Origin: Phytopseudomonas dryadis
GTDB lineage: Bacteria; Pseudomonadota; Gammaproteobacteria; Pseudomonadales; Pseudomonadaceae
Length of the DNA: 50,044 nucleotides
Assembly: GCF_004327355.1 (NCBI RefSeq)
Contig: NZ_QJUM01000039.1
Location: 1 to 50,044, forward strand
Reading direction: 5' to 3'
Shown here: piece after piece, positions 26,868 to 36,148 of the stretch
Numbering within the stretch: position 1 is the first letter of the stretch
Layout: the number at the start of each line of letters is the position of its first letter
Translations under genes and position numbers: made by a program
Notes under the pieces: model-generated
Databases searched by the model: none
Seen by the model: only the letters and a program-made list of their open reading frames with translations
What the model was told of the DNA's origin: nothing

Positions 26868-27647
26868 ATGCGGATCATCAGTGTGAACGTGAATGGTATT
26901 CATGCTGCAGTCGAGCGCGGTTTGCTCAGTTGGCTGCAAGCACAGAATGCCGACGTCATCTGCCTGCAGGACACCCGTGCCTCCGCCTTTGAACTGGACG
27001 ACCAAGCCCTCCAACTGGATGGCTATTTCCTCTATGCCTGCGAAGCAGAGGTACCAAGCCAAGGTGGCGTGGCACTCTACTCGCGGTTGCAACCCAAGGC
27101 GGTGATCAGCGGGCTCGGCTTTGAAACGGCCGATCGCTACGGGCGCTACCTGCAGGCGGATTTCGACAAGGTGAGCATCGCCTCGCTGCTGCTGCCATCC
27201 GGGCAGGGCGGTGACGAGAATCTGAATCAGAAATTCAAGTTCATGGACGATTTCGCCCATTACCTGGATAAACAGCGCCGCAAGCGCCGCGACTACATCT
27301 ATTGTGGCTCGCTCTACGTCGCGCATCAGAAGCTGGACGTGAAAAACTGGCGCGACTGCCAGCAATCGCCCGGCTTCCTCGCGCCGGAGCGCGCCTGGAT
27401 GGACGAGATCACCGGCACCATGGGCTATGTCGATGCCGTGCGCGAGGTCAATCGCGAAGCCGACCAGTTCAGCTGGTGGCCGGATAACGAGCAGGCCGAG
27501 ATGCTCAACCTGGGCTATCGCTTCGACTACCAGCTGCTCACGCCCGGCATGCGCCGTAGCGTGCGCACGGCGCGCCTGCCGCGCCAGCCGCGCTTCTCGC
27601 AGCACGCACCGCTGATCGTCGACTACGACTGGACGCTGAGCGTCTGA
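26868..27647 (+). CDS. crc: Catabolite repression control protein Crc
   Basis: A 259-residue protein, the exact usual length. It has the exonuclease III/EEP fold (MRIISVNVNGIHAA, ADVICLQDTRA, DYIYCGSLYVAH) but the nuclease catalytic residues are replaced, for example SQHAPLIVDY at the C-terminus. Crc acts with Hfq to block translation of catabolic mRNAs when preferred carbon sources are present. The ATG follows GGGGGCC. Confidence 0.96.
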   Translation: MRIISVNVNGIHAAVERGLLSWLQAQNADVICLQDTRASAFELDDQALQLDGYFLYACEAEVPSQGGVALYSRLQPKAVISGLGFETADRYGRYLQADFDKVSIASLLLPSGQGGDENLNQKFKFMDDFAHYLDKQRRKRRDYIYCGSLYVAHQKLDVKNWRDCQQSPGFLAPERAWMDEITGTMGYVDAVREVNREADQFSWWPDNEQAEMLNLGYRFDYQLLTPGMRRSVRTARLPRQPRFSQHAPLIVDYDWTLSV

Positions 27648-27649
27648 GC

Positions 27650-27893
27650 CCGGCGAGCCTGCCTAATGCCGGTCAGTTAAGCATTTGGCCCGCAAAACGG
27701 CAGCGTGCCCTGGCCCTGTAGGAGCCGCGACCCCGCGGCGATTGCGGGGCGCACCACGGATTTTGTCGGAGGGCCGCCATCGCATCGCGCCGAGGTCGAC
27801 GCTCCTACAGGGGCGGCGGTTTGCCGCTCTCCTGTAGGCGCGCCTCTGCTCCTGCAAAGACCTTAACCGATCGGCATTAGGCAGGCTCGCCGG
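27650..27893. repeat. 244-base element: long terminal inverted repeat around a REP pair
   Basis: The ends (27650-27671 and 27872-27893) are inverted copies over about 21 bases, containing GAGCCTGCCTAATGCCG. Inside are two GTAGGAG / CTCCTAC REP ends (about 27718-27820). T-rich CTTTTTC follows the right end. It lies between crc and the LysR gene and fills most of that 310-base gap. It resembles a terminator stem opened by a REP insertion. Confidence 0.8.
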
Positions 27894-27957
27894 CTTTTTC
27901 ATGCACGTCCGGCAAGCCCGCAGGTTCGGCGTGCGAACGATGATCCCGGAGGCAGAT

Positions 27958-28869
27958 GTGGGAAACCTGACGTCGGCGAAGCACCTGAACTGGGAAGACC
28001 TGCGCATCTTCGTCGAGATGGCTCGCGCCACCAGCCTGGCCATGGCGGCCAAGCGCCTGGGCATCGACCAGTCCACGGTCAGCCGGCGCATCGCCCACCT
28101 GGAACTGTGCATCGGCGCCAGCCTGTTCGAACGCACGCCCAAGGGCCTGCAACTGAACACCCAGGGCCATCAGTTGCTGGCCTGCGCGCAGCCGATGGAC
28201 ACGGCCTTCGTCAACCTGGCGCAGACCCTCGGCGGCCAGCGCCGCGAGCTGGTGGGTCCGGTGCGCCTGGGCACCATGGAGGGGATCGCCTCGCTGTACC
28301 TGACCCGCCACCTGGCGCGTTTCAACCGCGACTACCCGGGGATCATGCTGGAACTGGTCACCTCCACCCAGCAGTTGCACGTGACCCGGCGCGAGGCGGA
28401 CATCTTCCTGAGCTTCTTCGAGCCCCACGGCAGCGGCCTGGACGTCGAACACATGGGCCGTTTCGCCCTGCACCTGTACGCCTCGCCGGCCTACGTGGAA
28501 CGCCATGGCGAACCCGCCTCGGTGGCCGACCTGGCCAACCACGCGTTCGTCGGCTACATCGACGACCTGGTGCAGATCGAGGCGGTGCGCTGGCTGGAAG
28601 AAGCGGTCGACGACCCGCACATCGTCTTCCATTCCAGCAGCATGCTGGCGCAGATGTTCGCCGCCGCCGCGGGCAGCGGCCTGGTGCTGCTGCCCGCGTT
28701 CACCGACGCCGAGCGCTTCGGCCTGTACCCGGTGCTCGCCGACGCGGTGCAGGTACGCCGCGACCTGTGGCTCAGCGTGCACCACGACCTGCGCTACGTG
28801 CCCAGGATCAAGACCGTGGTGGCTTTCCTCCAGCGGCTGTTCCGCGACGACCCGATCTACGCCTGCTGA
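27958..28869 (+). CDS. LysR-family regulator by the nitrilase operon
   Basis: A 303-residue LysR protein. The HTH is in LAMAAKRLGIDQSTVSRRIAHLE; an effector-binding domain follows. The GTG at 27958 is preferred because CGGAGG sits five bases upstream and the domain starts soon after (LNWEDLRIFVEM); an ATG at 27940 is possible. It is convergent with the nitrilase gene and their ends overlap by 13 bases. It may regulate the permease-nitrilase operon, although it is not divergent from it. Confidence 0.88.
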   Translation: MGNLTSAKHLNWEDLRIFVEMARATSLAMAAKRLGIDQSTVSRRIAHLELCIGASLFERTPKGLQLNTQGHQLLACAQPMDTAFVNLAQTLGGQRRELVGPVRLGTMEGIASLYLTRHLARFNRDYPGIMLELVTSTQQLHVTRREADIFLSFFEPHGSGLDVEHMGRFALHLYASPAYVERHGEPASVADLANHAFVGYIDDLVQIEAVRWLEEAVDDPHIVFHSSSMLAQMFAAAAGSGLVLLPAFTDAERFGLYPVLADAVQVRRDLWLSVHHDLRYVPRIKTVVAFLQRLFRDDPIYAC

Positions 28870-29897
28870 GCCGCGGCCGGCTCATCGACGGGCGGCGCCT
28901 CCGGCATTTCCAGCGCCGGCCCGTCGGCCCAACGCACCGGCTCGTGGCGACGCCGCTCGATGCGCAGGTCGAAAACGTCGAAACGGTTGTAGTAGCCGAC
29001 CACATCATGGAACTGCTTGGGCTCGATGCAGCGGTTGAGATCCAGGTCGGCATAGAGGATGCCCTCCTCGGCCTGCAGCATCTCGCCGACCTGGGTGCCG
29101 GTGGGGTCGACGAACAGGGTCGCCGCCCGAGGCGTGCCGTCGAGCACTGCGGCGACGGTCGGGTCGCGATCCACCAGGAAGTCGCGCATCGCGGCGTCCA
29201 TGTAGCCGGCGCAGAGGATGCCGAAGGCCTTGGCCTCGAACGAATGGGCGGCGGCGCGGATGCGGTTGGCGGCGACATTGTCGAAGTTGCCGCCGCCCTC
29301 GGGCAGGCGCGTCGGCCACAGCGCCGGCCAGCAGGAAATGTGCAGTTGCTCGCCCTGGGCCATCAGCGCGTAGCGCGCCAGGGGGTTGGTATTCTCACCA
29401 CAGATCAGCGCGCCGATGCGGCCGATGCGGGTGTCGCTGACACGCAGGCCCTCGCCGTCGCCCGGCGCCCAGACCAGCTTCTCGTAGAAGGTCGGCACCA
29501 GCTTGCGGTGGTGGTTGAGCAGTTCGCCGTCGTCACCGATCAGCAGGTTGCTGTTCCAGATGCAGCCGGCGCTGTGACGGCTGCGCTCGCTGATGCCAAG
29601 GGAGACGAACACCCCCAGGCGCCGCGCCTCGGCGCGCACGGCGGCGATTTCCGGGCCATCGAGGTAGAGGCTGTTCTCCACCATGCGCTCGAACAGGTCG
29701 TGATTGACGATGGGGGCCCAGAGCGCCGCCCAGATGGGGAAGGCGGGGATGTAGGACTCGGGGAAGACCACCAGCTCGGCACCATGGGCCGCGGCCTCGC
29801 CCATCAGGGCGAGGGCCTTGGCGGTGGTGGCGGTCTTGTCGAGGAATACCGGCGCGGCATGGCAGGCCGCGACCTTCAAGCGGGGTAATGAAGACAT
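28857..29897 (-). CDS. Nitrilase (aliphatic/arylacetonitrilase type)
   Basis: A 346-residue carbon-nitrogen hydrolase that converts nitriles to carboxylic acids and ammonia. The catalytic triad is intact: Glu47 (VVFPESYIP), Lys132 (HHRKLVPT) and Cys166 (ALICGENTNP). ALICGEN plus HISCWPALWP are typical of true nitrilases rather than amidases. It is the last gene of a leftward group after DUF485 and the symporter, with a 56-base gap. The substrate is unknown. Confidence 0.93.
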   Translation of the reverse strand: MSSLPRLKVAACHAAPVFLDKTATTAKALALMGEAAAHGAELVVFPESYIPAFPIWAALWAPIVNHDLFERMVENSLYLDGPEIAAVRAEARRLGVFVSLGISERSRHSAGCIWNSNLLIGDDGELLNHHRKLVPTFYEKLVWAPGDGEGLRVSDTRIGRIGALICGENTNPLARYALMAQGEQLHISCWPALWPTRLPEGGGNFDNVAANRIRAAAHSFEAKAFGILCAGYMDAAMRDFLVDRDPTVAAVLDGTPRAATLFVDPTGTQVGEMLQAEEGILYADLDLNRCIEPKQFHDVVGYYNRFDVFDLRIERRRHEPVRWADGPALEMPEAPPVDEPAAAQQA

Positions 29898-29953
29898 GGG
29901 AAAGCTCTCTCGTGGTTTCGAAGGTGAACCGGGCCGCGCGGGCCCGGTGTCGA

Positions 29954-31798
29954 TCAGTGGGCGACGGCCTGGTCGATGCCCAGTCCGGTGTGCTGGCGAA
30001 CGGTCATTTCCGCCCAGCGCGACTCGGAACGTGGATCGCGGCGCAACAGGGAAAACAGGATCACCAGCAGGAAGCCGAGCGGGATCGAGATCAACCCCGG
30101 GTTGCGCAGGCCGATCAGCGGCGCGCTGAGGCCCACCAGGCTGGTGGCGTCCGGGGCGATGGCCGCCGCCTGGGCCAGGGCGTCGCGCCGGCGGGTCTCC
30201 AGCGCGGTACGCTGCTCGCCTTCGCCGAGGACGTCGATCTGCGGCTGCAGGCTCGCCGCGCTCTCCAGGGCGGCGCTCCTGACCGCCTGCGGGTAGGTCA
30301 TGTTCGGCGAGACCAGCACCAGCACGATGGCCGTCAGCGTGCCACCGATCACCCCGGCCAGCACACCGAGGGTGGAGCAGCGCCGCCAGTACAGGGTCAG
30401 CAGCAGCGCCGGCAGGTTGGCCGAGGCCGCCACCGCATAGGCCAGGCCAACCAGATGGGCGACGTTCTGCCCCTTGGCCAGGATGCTCACGCCGATGGCC
30501 ACCACGCCAACGGCGACCGTGGCGATACGGGCCGCGATCACCTGCTCGCGCTCGGTGGCCTGCTCGTGGCGGATGGCGCCGACATAGATGTCGTGGGCCA
30601 GGGCCGAAGCGGCGGCCAGGGTCAGCCCGGCGACCACCGCGACGATGGTGGCGAAGGCCACGGCGGCGACGAAGGCCAGCAGCAGGTTGCCCATCACGCT
30701 GTCCGCCCCACCACCCAGGTACTGGGCCAGCAGCGGCGCGGCCAGGTTGCCGCCCTTGTCGAAACCGCCAATGACCGACGAGCCGACGTAATAGGCGGCG
30801 GCGAAGCCGATGCCGATGATGAACAGGTGGCAGGCGCCGATCGCCAGCATCGCCCAGAGCACCGAACCGCGCGCCGTGGCGCCGTCGCGCACGGTGAAGA
30901 AGCGCATCAGCACGTGGGGCATCGCCGCGGTGCCCAGCACCAGGGCCAGCCCCAGGGACATCTGCTCGAGCGGGTTCTTCAGGTACAGGCCGGGTTCCAG
31001 CAGCGCCCGGCCGTCGCTATGGCCGGTTGCCGGCGAGAGCTGCGCCAGGTAGCCCTGCAGCGTGGCGCTGTCGACCAGCGCGGCGAGGAACGCCGGCACG
31101 CTGAAGCCGAACGGCGCCCAGGCCAGCACCACCAGCAGGAAGCAGGTGCCGATCAGCAGCACCGCCTTGATCAGTTGCACCCAGGTGGTCGCCAGCATGC
31201 CGCCGAAGAACACGTAGACCAGCATCAGCAGGCCGACCACCAGGACGGAGACCTCGTACTCGATGCCGATCAGCGACTTGATGATGACCCCGCCGCCGAC
31301 CACCTGGGGAATCAGGTAGAAGATCGCCACGGCGACGCTGGACACCGCCCCGGCGCTCTTCGAGGCGCGGAAGCCGTTGCGGAACGCCAGTACGTCGCCC
31401 AGGGTGTAGCGCCCGAGGTTGCGGCAGGGTTCGGCCACCAGCAGCAGCACGGGCACGAAGCCGACGAAGAAGCCCACCAGGTAGAGGATGCCGTCGAACC
31501 CGTACAGGGCGATCAGGCCGGAGACCCCGAGAAAGGCGGCGGCCGACAGATAGTCGCCGGCGATCGCCAGGCCGTTCTTGCGCCCGGAAATACCGCCGCC
31601 GGCGGTATAGAACTCGCCCACCGAGCGGTTGCGCTTGGCCGCCCACCAGGTCACCAGCAGGGTAAAGCCGAGCAACACGCCAAACACGGCGAAGGTCGCG
31701 CCACGGTACTGCGCCGCCACCACCGTGTCCTGGGCGAAGGCCGGCGCGGCGCCCAGAAGGGCGGACAGGGCCAGGCAAAACGCTAGAGTCCTAGTCAT
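29954..31798 (-). CDS. Sodium:solute symporter, ActP-like carboxylate permease
   Basis: A 614-residue protein from ATG 31798. A signal-like first helix (TLAFCLALSALLGAAPAFA) and about 13 membrane helices match the SSS family acetate permease ActP: FYTAGGGISGRKNGLAIAGDYLSAA, and a VLMRFFTVRD loop. It is longer than ActP (about 549), mainly through a charged insert of roughly 60 residues before the last helix. It overlaps the DUF485 gene by 8 bases. Given its partner nitrilase, it may import a short carboxylate or a nitrile-derived acid. Confidence 0.88.
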   Translation of the reverse strand: MTRTLAFCLALSALLGAAPAFAQDTVVAAQYRGATFAVFGVLLGFTLLVTWWAAKRNRSVGEFYTAGGGISGRKNGLAIAGDYLSAAAFLGVSGLIALYGFDGILYLVGFFVGFVPVLLLVAEPCRNLGRYTLGDVLAFRNGFRASKSAGAVSSVAVAIFYLIPQVVGGGVIIKSLIGIEYEVSVLVVGLLMLVYVFFGGMLATTWVQLIKAVLLIGTCFLLVVLAWAPFGFSVPAFLAALVDSATLQGYLAQLSPATGHSDGRALLEPGLYLKNPLEQMSLGLALVLGTAAMPHVLMRFFTVRDGATARGSVLWAMLAIGACHLFIIGIGFAAAYYVGSSVIGGFDKGGNLAAPLLAQYLGGGADSVMGNLLLAFVAAVAFATIVAVVAGLTLAAASALAHDIYVGAIRHEQATEREQVIAARIATVAVGVVAIGVSILAKGQNVAHLVGLAYAVAASANLPALLLTLYWRRCSTLGVLAGVIGGTLTAIVLVLVSPNMTYPQAVRSAALESAASLQPQIDVLGEGEQRTALETRRRDALAQAAAIAPDATSLVGLSAPLIGLRNPGLISIPLGFLLVILFSLLRRDPRSESRWAEMTVRQHTGLGIDQAVAH

Positions 31799-32114
31799 GG
31801 CGCGGCTCCAGGTGCGCCGCGCAGACGCTGGCGATGCGTGGGTTGATGCGACGCAGGCCACGCACATAGGCATAGGCCAGCACGGCCCCCACCGGGTACT
31901 GGGACACCGCGAACAGCAGGCCGATATTGAGATCGCCCACCAGATAGTGGGTGAACAGCGGCCTGAGCCAGGAGGCGCCCAGCGGCAGGGCGAAATAGTA
32001 GAGGGCGGAAATCGAGGCCAGCACGGTGACCAGCCGGTACTTCTCGCGGGTGGCGGCGAGGAAGGTCTCGTCGCGGCTCAGTTGCTCCCAGGGGATGCAA
32101 GGGGGTTGTGACAT
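31791..32114 (-). CDS. DUF485 (YjcH-like) small membrane protein
   Basis: A 107-residue protein with two membrane helices (LASISALYYFALPLGASWL and LNIGLLFAVSQYPVGAVLAYAYV). DUF485 genes typically sit just upstream of actP-type symporters, as here with an 8-base overlap. It probably assists the symporter. AGGAG lies upstream of the ATG. It is the first gene of the nitrilase operon. Confidence 0.9.
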   Translation of the reverse strand: MSQPPCIPWEQLSRDETFLAATREKYRLVTVLASISALYYFALPLGASWLRPLFTHYLVGDLNIGLLFAVSQYPVGAVLAYAYVRGLRRINPRIASVCAAHLEPRHD

Positions 32115-32602
32115 GATCCGTACTCCTGAACGTCGAGGACGGCAGATGGCAAGGGCCGGCAGCGGCCAGATGAACGGCGTTTTCGGAAACGCTCTGTGGC
32201 CAGCATAAGCTCACGCGGCGGAACCGATCAGTCGAAATGTCGAAAGACCGTTTGCATTTATGCAATGGATGGATGACCGAGCTGAAGAGCCTGAGCCACC
32301 CCGCCTGGCGCGGCCTGGCACACGCGGCAGGACGATGCACGGCAGGCGCTCACTGCGCCCTTCACGCGCCAGGGAGCCCGGGATGGAACCCAAACAGGCA
32401 AATGTGCATGGCGATCACGCCACTACAGTCTCTAGGGTCTGTTGACGTTTCAGCACGACCGCGCCGGAGCATCCGCCATTCTCGAGCAGGCGCCCGGTTG
32501 TCCAAGGACTGACGACGCAGATGGCATCTCAAACGCACCGTAGCAGCCTGCGCGCATAGGTCGCGTACGCTCGTCGACAGGAATCGTTATCATCTTGGTA
32601 GA
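32115..32602. other. Intergenic region without a convincing gene
   Basis: The gap between the divergent DUF485 and nrdJa genes (to 32725). An exact small palindrome GCGTTT-TCGG-AAACGC lies near 32178-32193, upstream of the DUF485 gene, and may be an operator. Short open frames here lack ribosome sites and recognisable domains. The right end holds the NrdR-box pair. Confidence 0.6.
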
Positions 32603-32649
32603 TCCCTACATATGGGCTAACATCCGGCATTCGACACAACATCTTGTGC
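32603..32649 (+). promoter_or_regulatory. Candidate NrdR box pair upstream of nrdJ
   Basis: ACACAACATCTTGTGC (32634-32649) closely fits the NrdR box consensus ACACWATATMTWGTGT. A weaker match, TCCCTACATATGGGCT (32603-32618), starts 31 bases earlier, the usual three-helical-turn spacing. NrdR represses ribonucleotide reductase genes when dATP is high. The pair ends 76 bases before nrdJa. Assignment rests on sequence, spacing and context. Confidence 0.65.
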
Positions 32650-32725
32650 ACGAAGGCGATGGAGCGATCCGCCACCGTATTCGTGCCAAGCAAGACTCCG
32701 CCCTTGAACCAGGAGGTTCCCTGCA

Positions 32726-34867
32726 ATGACCCAAGCAGCGAAGGTACGACCCATCAGCAAGGCCGTCGCCGATATCCCGATCCAGGATGCGTCGATGGAT
32801 ATCTGGGACAAGAAGTACCGCCTCAAGGCCAAGGACGGCCGGGTCATCGACCAGACCATCGACGACAGCTTCCAGCGCGTCGCCAAGGCCCTCGCCGAAG
32901 TCGAGCAGACACCTGAACTGCGCAAGCTCTGGGGCGAAAAATTCCTCTGGGCGCTGCGTCGTGGCGCCATCCCCGCCGGGCGCATCACCTCCAACGCCGG
33001 CGCCTGGGAACACAAGCCCGCCACCAGCACCATCAACTGCACCGTGTCGGGCATCGTCGCCGACTCCATGGACGATATCCTCGAGAAGGTCCACGAGGCC
33101 GGCCTGACGCTCAAGGCCGGTTGCGGCATCGGCTACGAGTTCTCCACCCTGCGCCCGCGGGGCGCCTATGTCTCCGGGGCCGGCTCGTACACCTCGGGGC
33201 CCCTGTCGTTCATGGATATCTACGACAAGATGTGCTTCACCGTGTCGTCCGCCGGCGGGCGCCGTGGGGCGCAGATGGCCACCTTCGACGTCGGCCACCC
33301 CGACGTCGCCGATTTCATCCGCGCCAAGCGCGAAGACGGCCGCCTGCGCCAGTTCAACCTGAGCCTGTTGATCACCGATGAATTCATGGCCGCCGTGCAG
33401 GCCAACGCCGACTGGCCGCTGGCCTTTCCGCTGAGCCAGAAGGAGGTCGAGGAGGATGGCATCGACACCACCGACGCCAGCCAGGTGATCTGGCGCGACT
33501 GGCCGCAGAAGGGCCCCTACATCACCAACGACCAGGGCCTGACCGCCTGTCGGGTGTACAAGGTGATCAAGGCGCAGCGCCTGTGGGACATGATCATGAG
33601 CTCCACCTACGACTTCGCCGAGCCGGGCTTCATCCTCATCGACCGCGTCAACGAGATGAACAACAACTGGTTCTGCGAGGACATCCGCGCCACCAACCCT
33701 TGCGGCGAGCAACCACTGCCGCCCTACGGCGCGTGCCTGCTCGGCTCGATCAACCTGACCCAGTTCGTGCGCGATCCGTTCACCGACCGGGCGCGTTTCG
33801 ACTGGGACGAGTACAAGGAGGTGGTGCGCATCTTCACCCGCATGCTGGACAACGTGGTGGAGATCAACGGCTTGCCACTGGAGCAGCAGCGCCGTGAAAT
33901 CCAGCGCAAGCGCCGCCACGGCATGGGCTTCCTCGGCCTGGGGTCGACCCTGACCATGCTCAAGATGCGATACGGCGATGCGCAGTCGCTGGTCTTCACC
34001 GAGGAAGTCGCCAAGCAGATGGCCGTGGTCGGTTGGGAAGCCGGCCTGGAACTGGCGCGGGAGAAAGGTGCGGCACCGTTGATGGACGAGGACTTCGTCG
34101 TCACCGCCGAACTGCTCGCCAAGCGTCCGGAAATGGCCGTGGATGGCATCAAGCCCGGGGATAGGGTCAAGGGGCGCGTGCTCTGGGCCAGGTACTCGCG
34201 CTACATGCAGCGCATCGGCGAAGTCGCGCCGCAACTGATCGAACAGCTGGCCGAGACCGGCAGCCGCTTCAGCCACCACAGTTCCATCGCGCCGACCGGC
34301 ACCATTTCGCTGTCGCTGGCCAACAATACCAGCAACGGCATCGAGCCGAGCTTCGCCCACCACTACTTCCGCAACGTCATCCGCGAGGGCAAGAAATCCA
34401 AGGAGAAGGTCGACGTCTACTCGTCCGAGCTGCTCGCCTACCGGCACTTCATCGACGCCGAGGCGGCGCCCGGCAACGGCCTGCCGGACTACTTCATCAC
34501 CGCCGACGACATCACGCCGAAGCAGCACGTGGATATCCAGGCGGCAGCGCAGAAATGGGTCGACAGTTCCATTTCCAAGACCGCCAACGTATCCAGCGAC
34601 TACCCCTACGAGTCGTTCAAGGACATCTACGTCTACGCCCACCAGCAAGGCCTGAAGGGCTGCACCACCTTCCGTTTCAACCCCGAGGCCTTCCAGGGCG
34701 TGCTGGTCAAGGAGGCCGACCTGGCTGCCACCACCTACCGCTTCACCCTGGCCGACGGCCAGATCGTCGCGGCCAAGGGTAACGAGGAAATCGAATACGA
34801 CGGCGAGATCCACAGCGCCGCCAACCTGTTCGATGCCCTCAAAGAAGGCTATTACGGAAAATTCTGA
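32726..34867 (+). CDS. nrdJa: Class II (B12-dependent) ribonucleotide reductase, large part
   Basis: A 713-residue catalytic subunit. It converts ribonucleotides to deoxyribonucleotides using adenosylcobalamin, so it needs no oxygen. Active-site features: Cys in TSTINCTVSG, NPCGEQPLPPYGACLLGSINL (finger-loop Cys and Glu) and SIAPTGTISL. The C-terminal redox part is on a separate gene, nrdJb, as in P. aeruginosa. GGAGG lies 11 bases before the ATG. A likely NrdR box pair lies upstream. Confidence 0.95.
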   Translation: MTQAAKVRPISKAVADIPIQDASMDIWDKKYRLKAKDGRVIDQTIDDSFQRVAKALAEVEQTPELRKLWGEKFLWALRRGAIPAGRITSNAGAWEHKPATSTINCTVSGIVADSMDDILEKVHEAGLTLKAGCGIGYEFSTLRPRGAYVSGAGSYTSGPLSFMDIYDKMCFTVSSAGGRRGAQMATFDVGHPDVADFIRAKREDGRLRQFNLSLLITDEFMAAVQANADWPLAFPLSQKEVEEDGIDTTDASQVIWRDWPQKGPYITNDQGLTACRVYKVIKAQRLWDMIMSSTYDFAEPGFILIDRVNEMNNNWFCEDIRATNPCGEQPLPPYGACLLGSINLTQFVRDPFTDRARFDWDEYKEVVRIFTRMLDNVVEINGLPLEQQRREIQRKRRHGMGFLGLGSTLTMLKMRYGDAQSLVFTEEVAKQMAVVGWEAGLELAREKGAAPLMDEDFVVTAELLAKRPEMAVDGIKPGDRVKGRVLWARYSRYMQRIGEVAPQLIEQLAETGSRFSHHSSIAPTGTISLSLANNTSNGIEPSFAHHYFRNVIREGKKSKEKVDVYSSELLAYRHFIDAEAAPGNGLPDYFITADDITPKQHVDIQAAAQKWVDSSISKTANVSSDYPYESFKDIYVYAHQQGLKGCTTFRFNPEAFQGVLVKEADLAATTYRFTLADGQIVAAKGNEEIEYDGEIHSAANLFDALKEGYYGKF

Positions 34868-34877
34868 GGACGCGCCG

Positions 34878-35561
34878 ATGAGCAACAAGACAATCCGCAT
34901 CGACAGCAAGATCGTCGGCTACGAAGTGGTCAAGCCGGAGCAGGCCGCCGTCGTCGATACCGGCCCGGCGCCACAGGAAATCGAGCTGATGCACGAGAAG
35001 GTCCTGCGCCCCGAGGCGCTGGAAGGCTCGACCTACAAGATCAAGACGCCGCTGTCCGAGCATGCGCTGTACGTCACCATCAACGACATCGTGCTCAACC
35101 AGGGCACCGAGCATGAGCAGCGTCACCCGTTCGAGATCTTCATCAACTCGAAGAACATGGACCACTTCCAGTGGATCGTCGCCCTCACGCGCATCGCCTC
35201 GGCGGTGTTTCGCAAGGGCGGCGACTGCACCTTCCTCGCCGAGGAGCTCAAGGCGGTGTTCGATCCCAAGGGCGGCTATTTCAAGAAGGGCGGCAAGTTC
35301 ATGCCATCCCTGGTCGCCGAGATCGGCGATGTGATCGAAATCCACCTGCGCAAGATCGGCCTGATCGACTCCGAGCGCCTGGACGAACACCAGAAGGCCT
35401 TCATCGAGCAGAAGAAAGCCGAACTGAAGGCCGATGCCGCCAGCCCGGATTCCGGCTACCCGCCGGGCGCCGCCCTGTGTGGCAAGTGCCACACCATGGC
35501 GCTGGTGCAGCTGGATGGCTGCCTGACCTGCCTGAACTGCGGGGACAGCAAGTGCGGGTAA
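34878..35561 (+). CDS. nrdJb: Class II ribonucleotide reductase, C-terminal subunit
   Basis: A 227-residue protein from ATG 34878, ten bases after nrdJa. The middle (HPFEIFINSKNMDHFQWIVAL...FRKGGDCTFLAEEL) matches the C-terminal part of long NrdJ proteins. The tail holds a Cys cluster (CGKCHT, then CLTCLNCG) expected to relay electrons from thioredoxin to the active site, or to bind metal. It is co-translated with nrdJa; the two together replace one long NrdJ. Confidence 0.94.
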   Translation: MSNKTIRIDSKIVGYEVVKPEQAAVVDTGPAPQEIELMHEKVLRPEALEGSTYKIKTPLSEHALYVTINDIVLNQGTEHEQRHPFEIFINSKNMDHFQWIVALTRIASAVFRKGGDCTFLAEELKAVFDPKGGYFKKGGKFMPSLVAEIGDVIEIHLRKIGLIDSERLDEHQKAFIEQKKAELKADAASPDSGYPPGAALCGKCHTMALVQLDGCLTCLNCGDSKCG

Positions 35562-36148
35562 CCGGAGCCTGATGGCGTTACATGGGGCGCTATCCGTCCG
35601 ACCGCTTCCTGAAACAGTGGCTTGCTCATCCCGCCAGGCGCGAGTCCTGGGGGTTGGGCGAGTCGCCGTGCGGGTCAGGCGCCTGGCTGCTGGTGTCTGT
35701 TTCAGGGTTTCCTGGCTCGCCGGTCACTGCTTGGCGCATCGACAGGATGAGTCCGCACCAGCACAAGTTTCGCCACTCACTGCTCATGTAAGAGTCCGTG
35801 CTACCAAGATGCCGTTATGGGCTGTTATTTTCAGGTTCGCCAAGTTCGTCTAACGACCTGTCCATCAGGTAAGGCGTTGTACAAATGCGGCGCCTACAGA
35901 CGCACTGGCAGACCGCGCCCATGTAGAAGCTGTGTCCGCAACCCATGTGACTGTCGTCATCGCAAAACGTGTAATGGCCATCATCGCGCCCATCGGGCCG
36001 GGCCGATCGCCGTTTGCGGGCCGAGCCTGACCAACACCAACCAAGCGGGCCCTTTTGTCATCTGGCTCTGACGGCTTTTATCATTTCAGCCCCTCGTCGT
36101 CCTGACCGGCTGCGGGGAATCATCGGATACCCATAGTGAGGAGCCAGC
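35562..36148. other. Intergenic stretch with no convincing gene
   Basis: About 590 bases after nrdJb. Several short open frames exist on the plus strand, but none has a ribosome site plus recognisable domain. The base pattern is irregular compared with flanking genes, as in decayed DNA. No REP pair was seen. A ribosome site (GAGGAG) at the right end serves the next gene. Confidence 0.5.

Noticed and set aside
29888..31786. Long plus-strand open frame (632 codons) opposite the symporter gene
   Set aside because: Its translation is low-complexity Gln/His/Gly/Arg-rich, a mirror of GC-rich codons; the opposite strand encodes a clear symporter.
32115..32230. Sigma-54 promoter for the DUF485-symporter operon
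   Set aside because: A TGGCC start is present but the -12 GC is not at the required distance.
32340..32430. Possible cobalamin riboswitch upstream of the B12-dependent nrdJ
   Set aside because: Fragments resembling the B12 box and GCCACT are present but in the wrong order, with no conserved core around them.
32606..34909. Long minus-strand open frame (767 codons) opposite nrdJa
   Set aside because: Shadow of a highly conserved ribonucleotide reductase; no domain or ribosome site.
35572..36071. Small proteins after nrdJb
   Set aside because: Open frames overlap each other, with no ribosome site, domain or codon bias.
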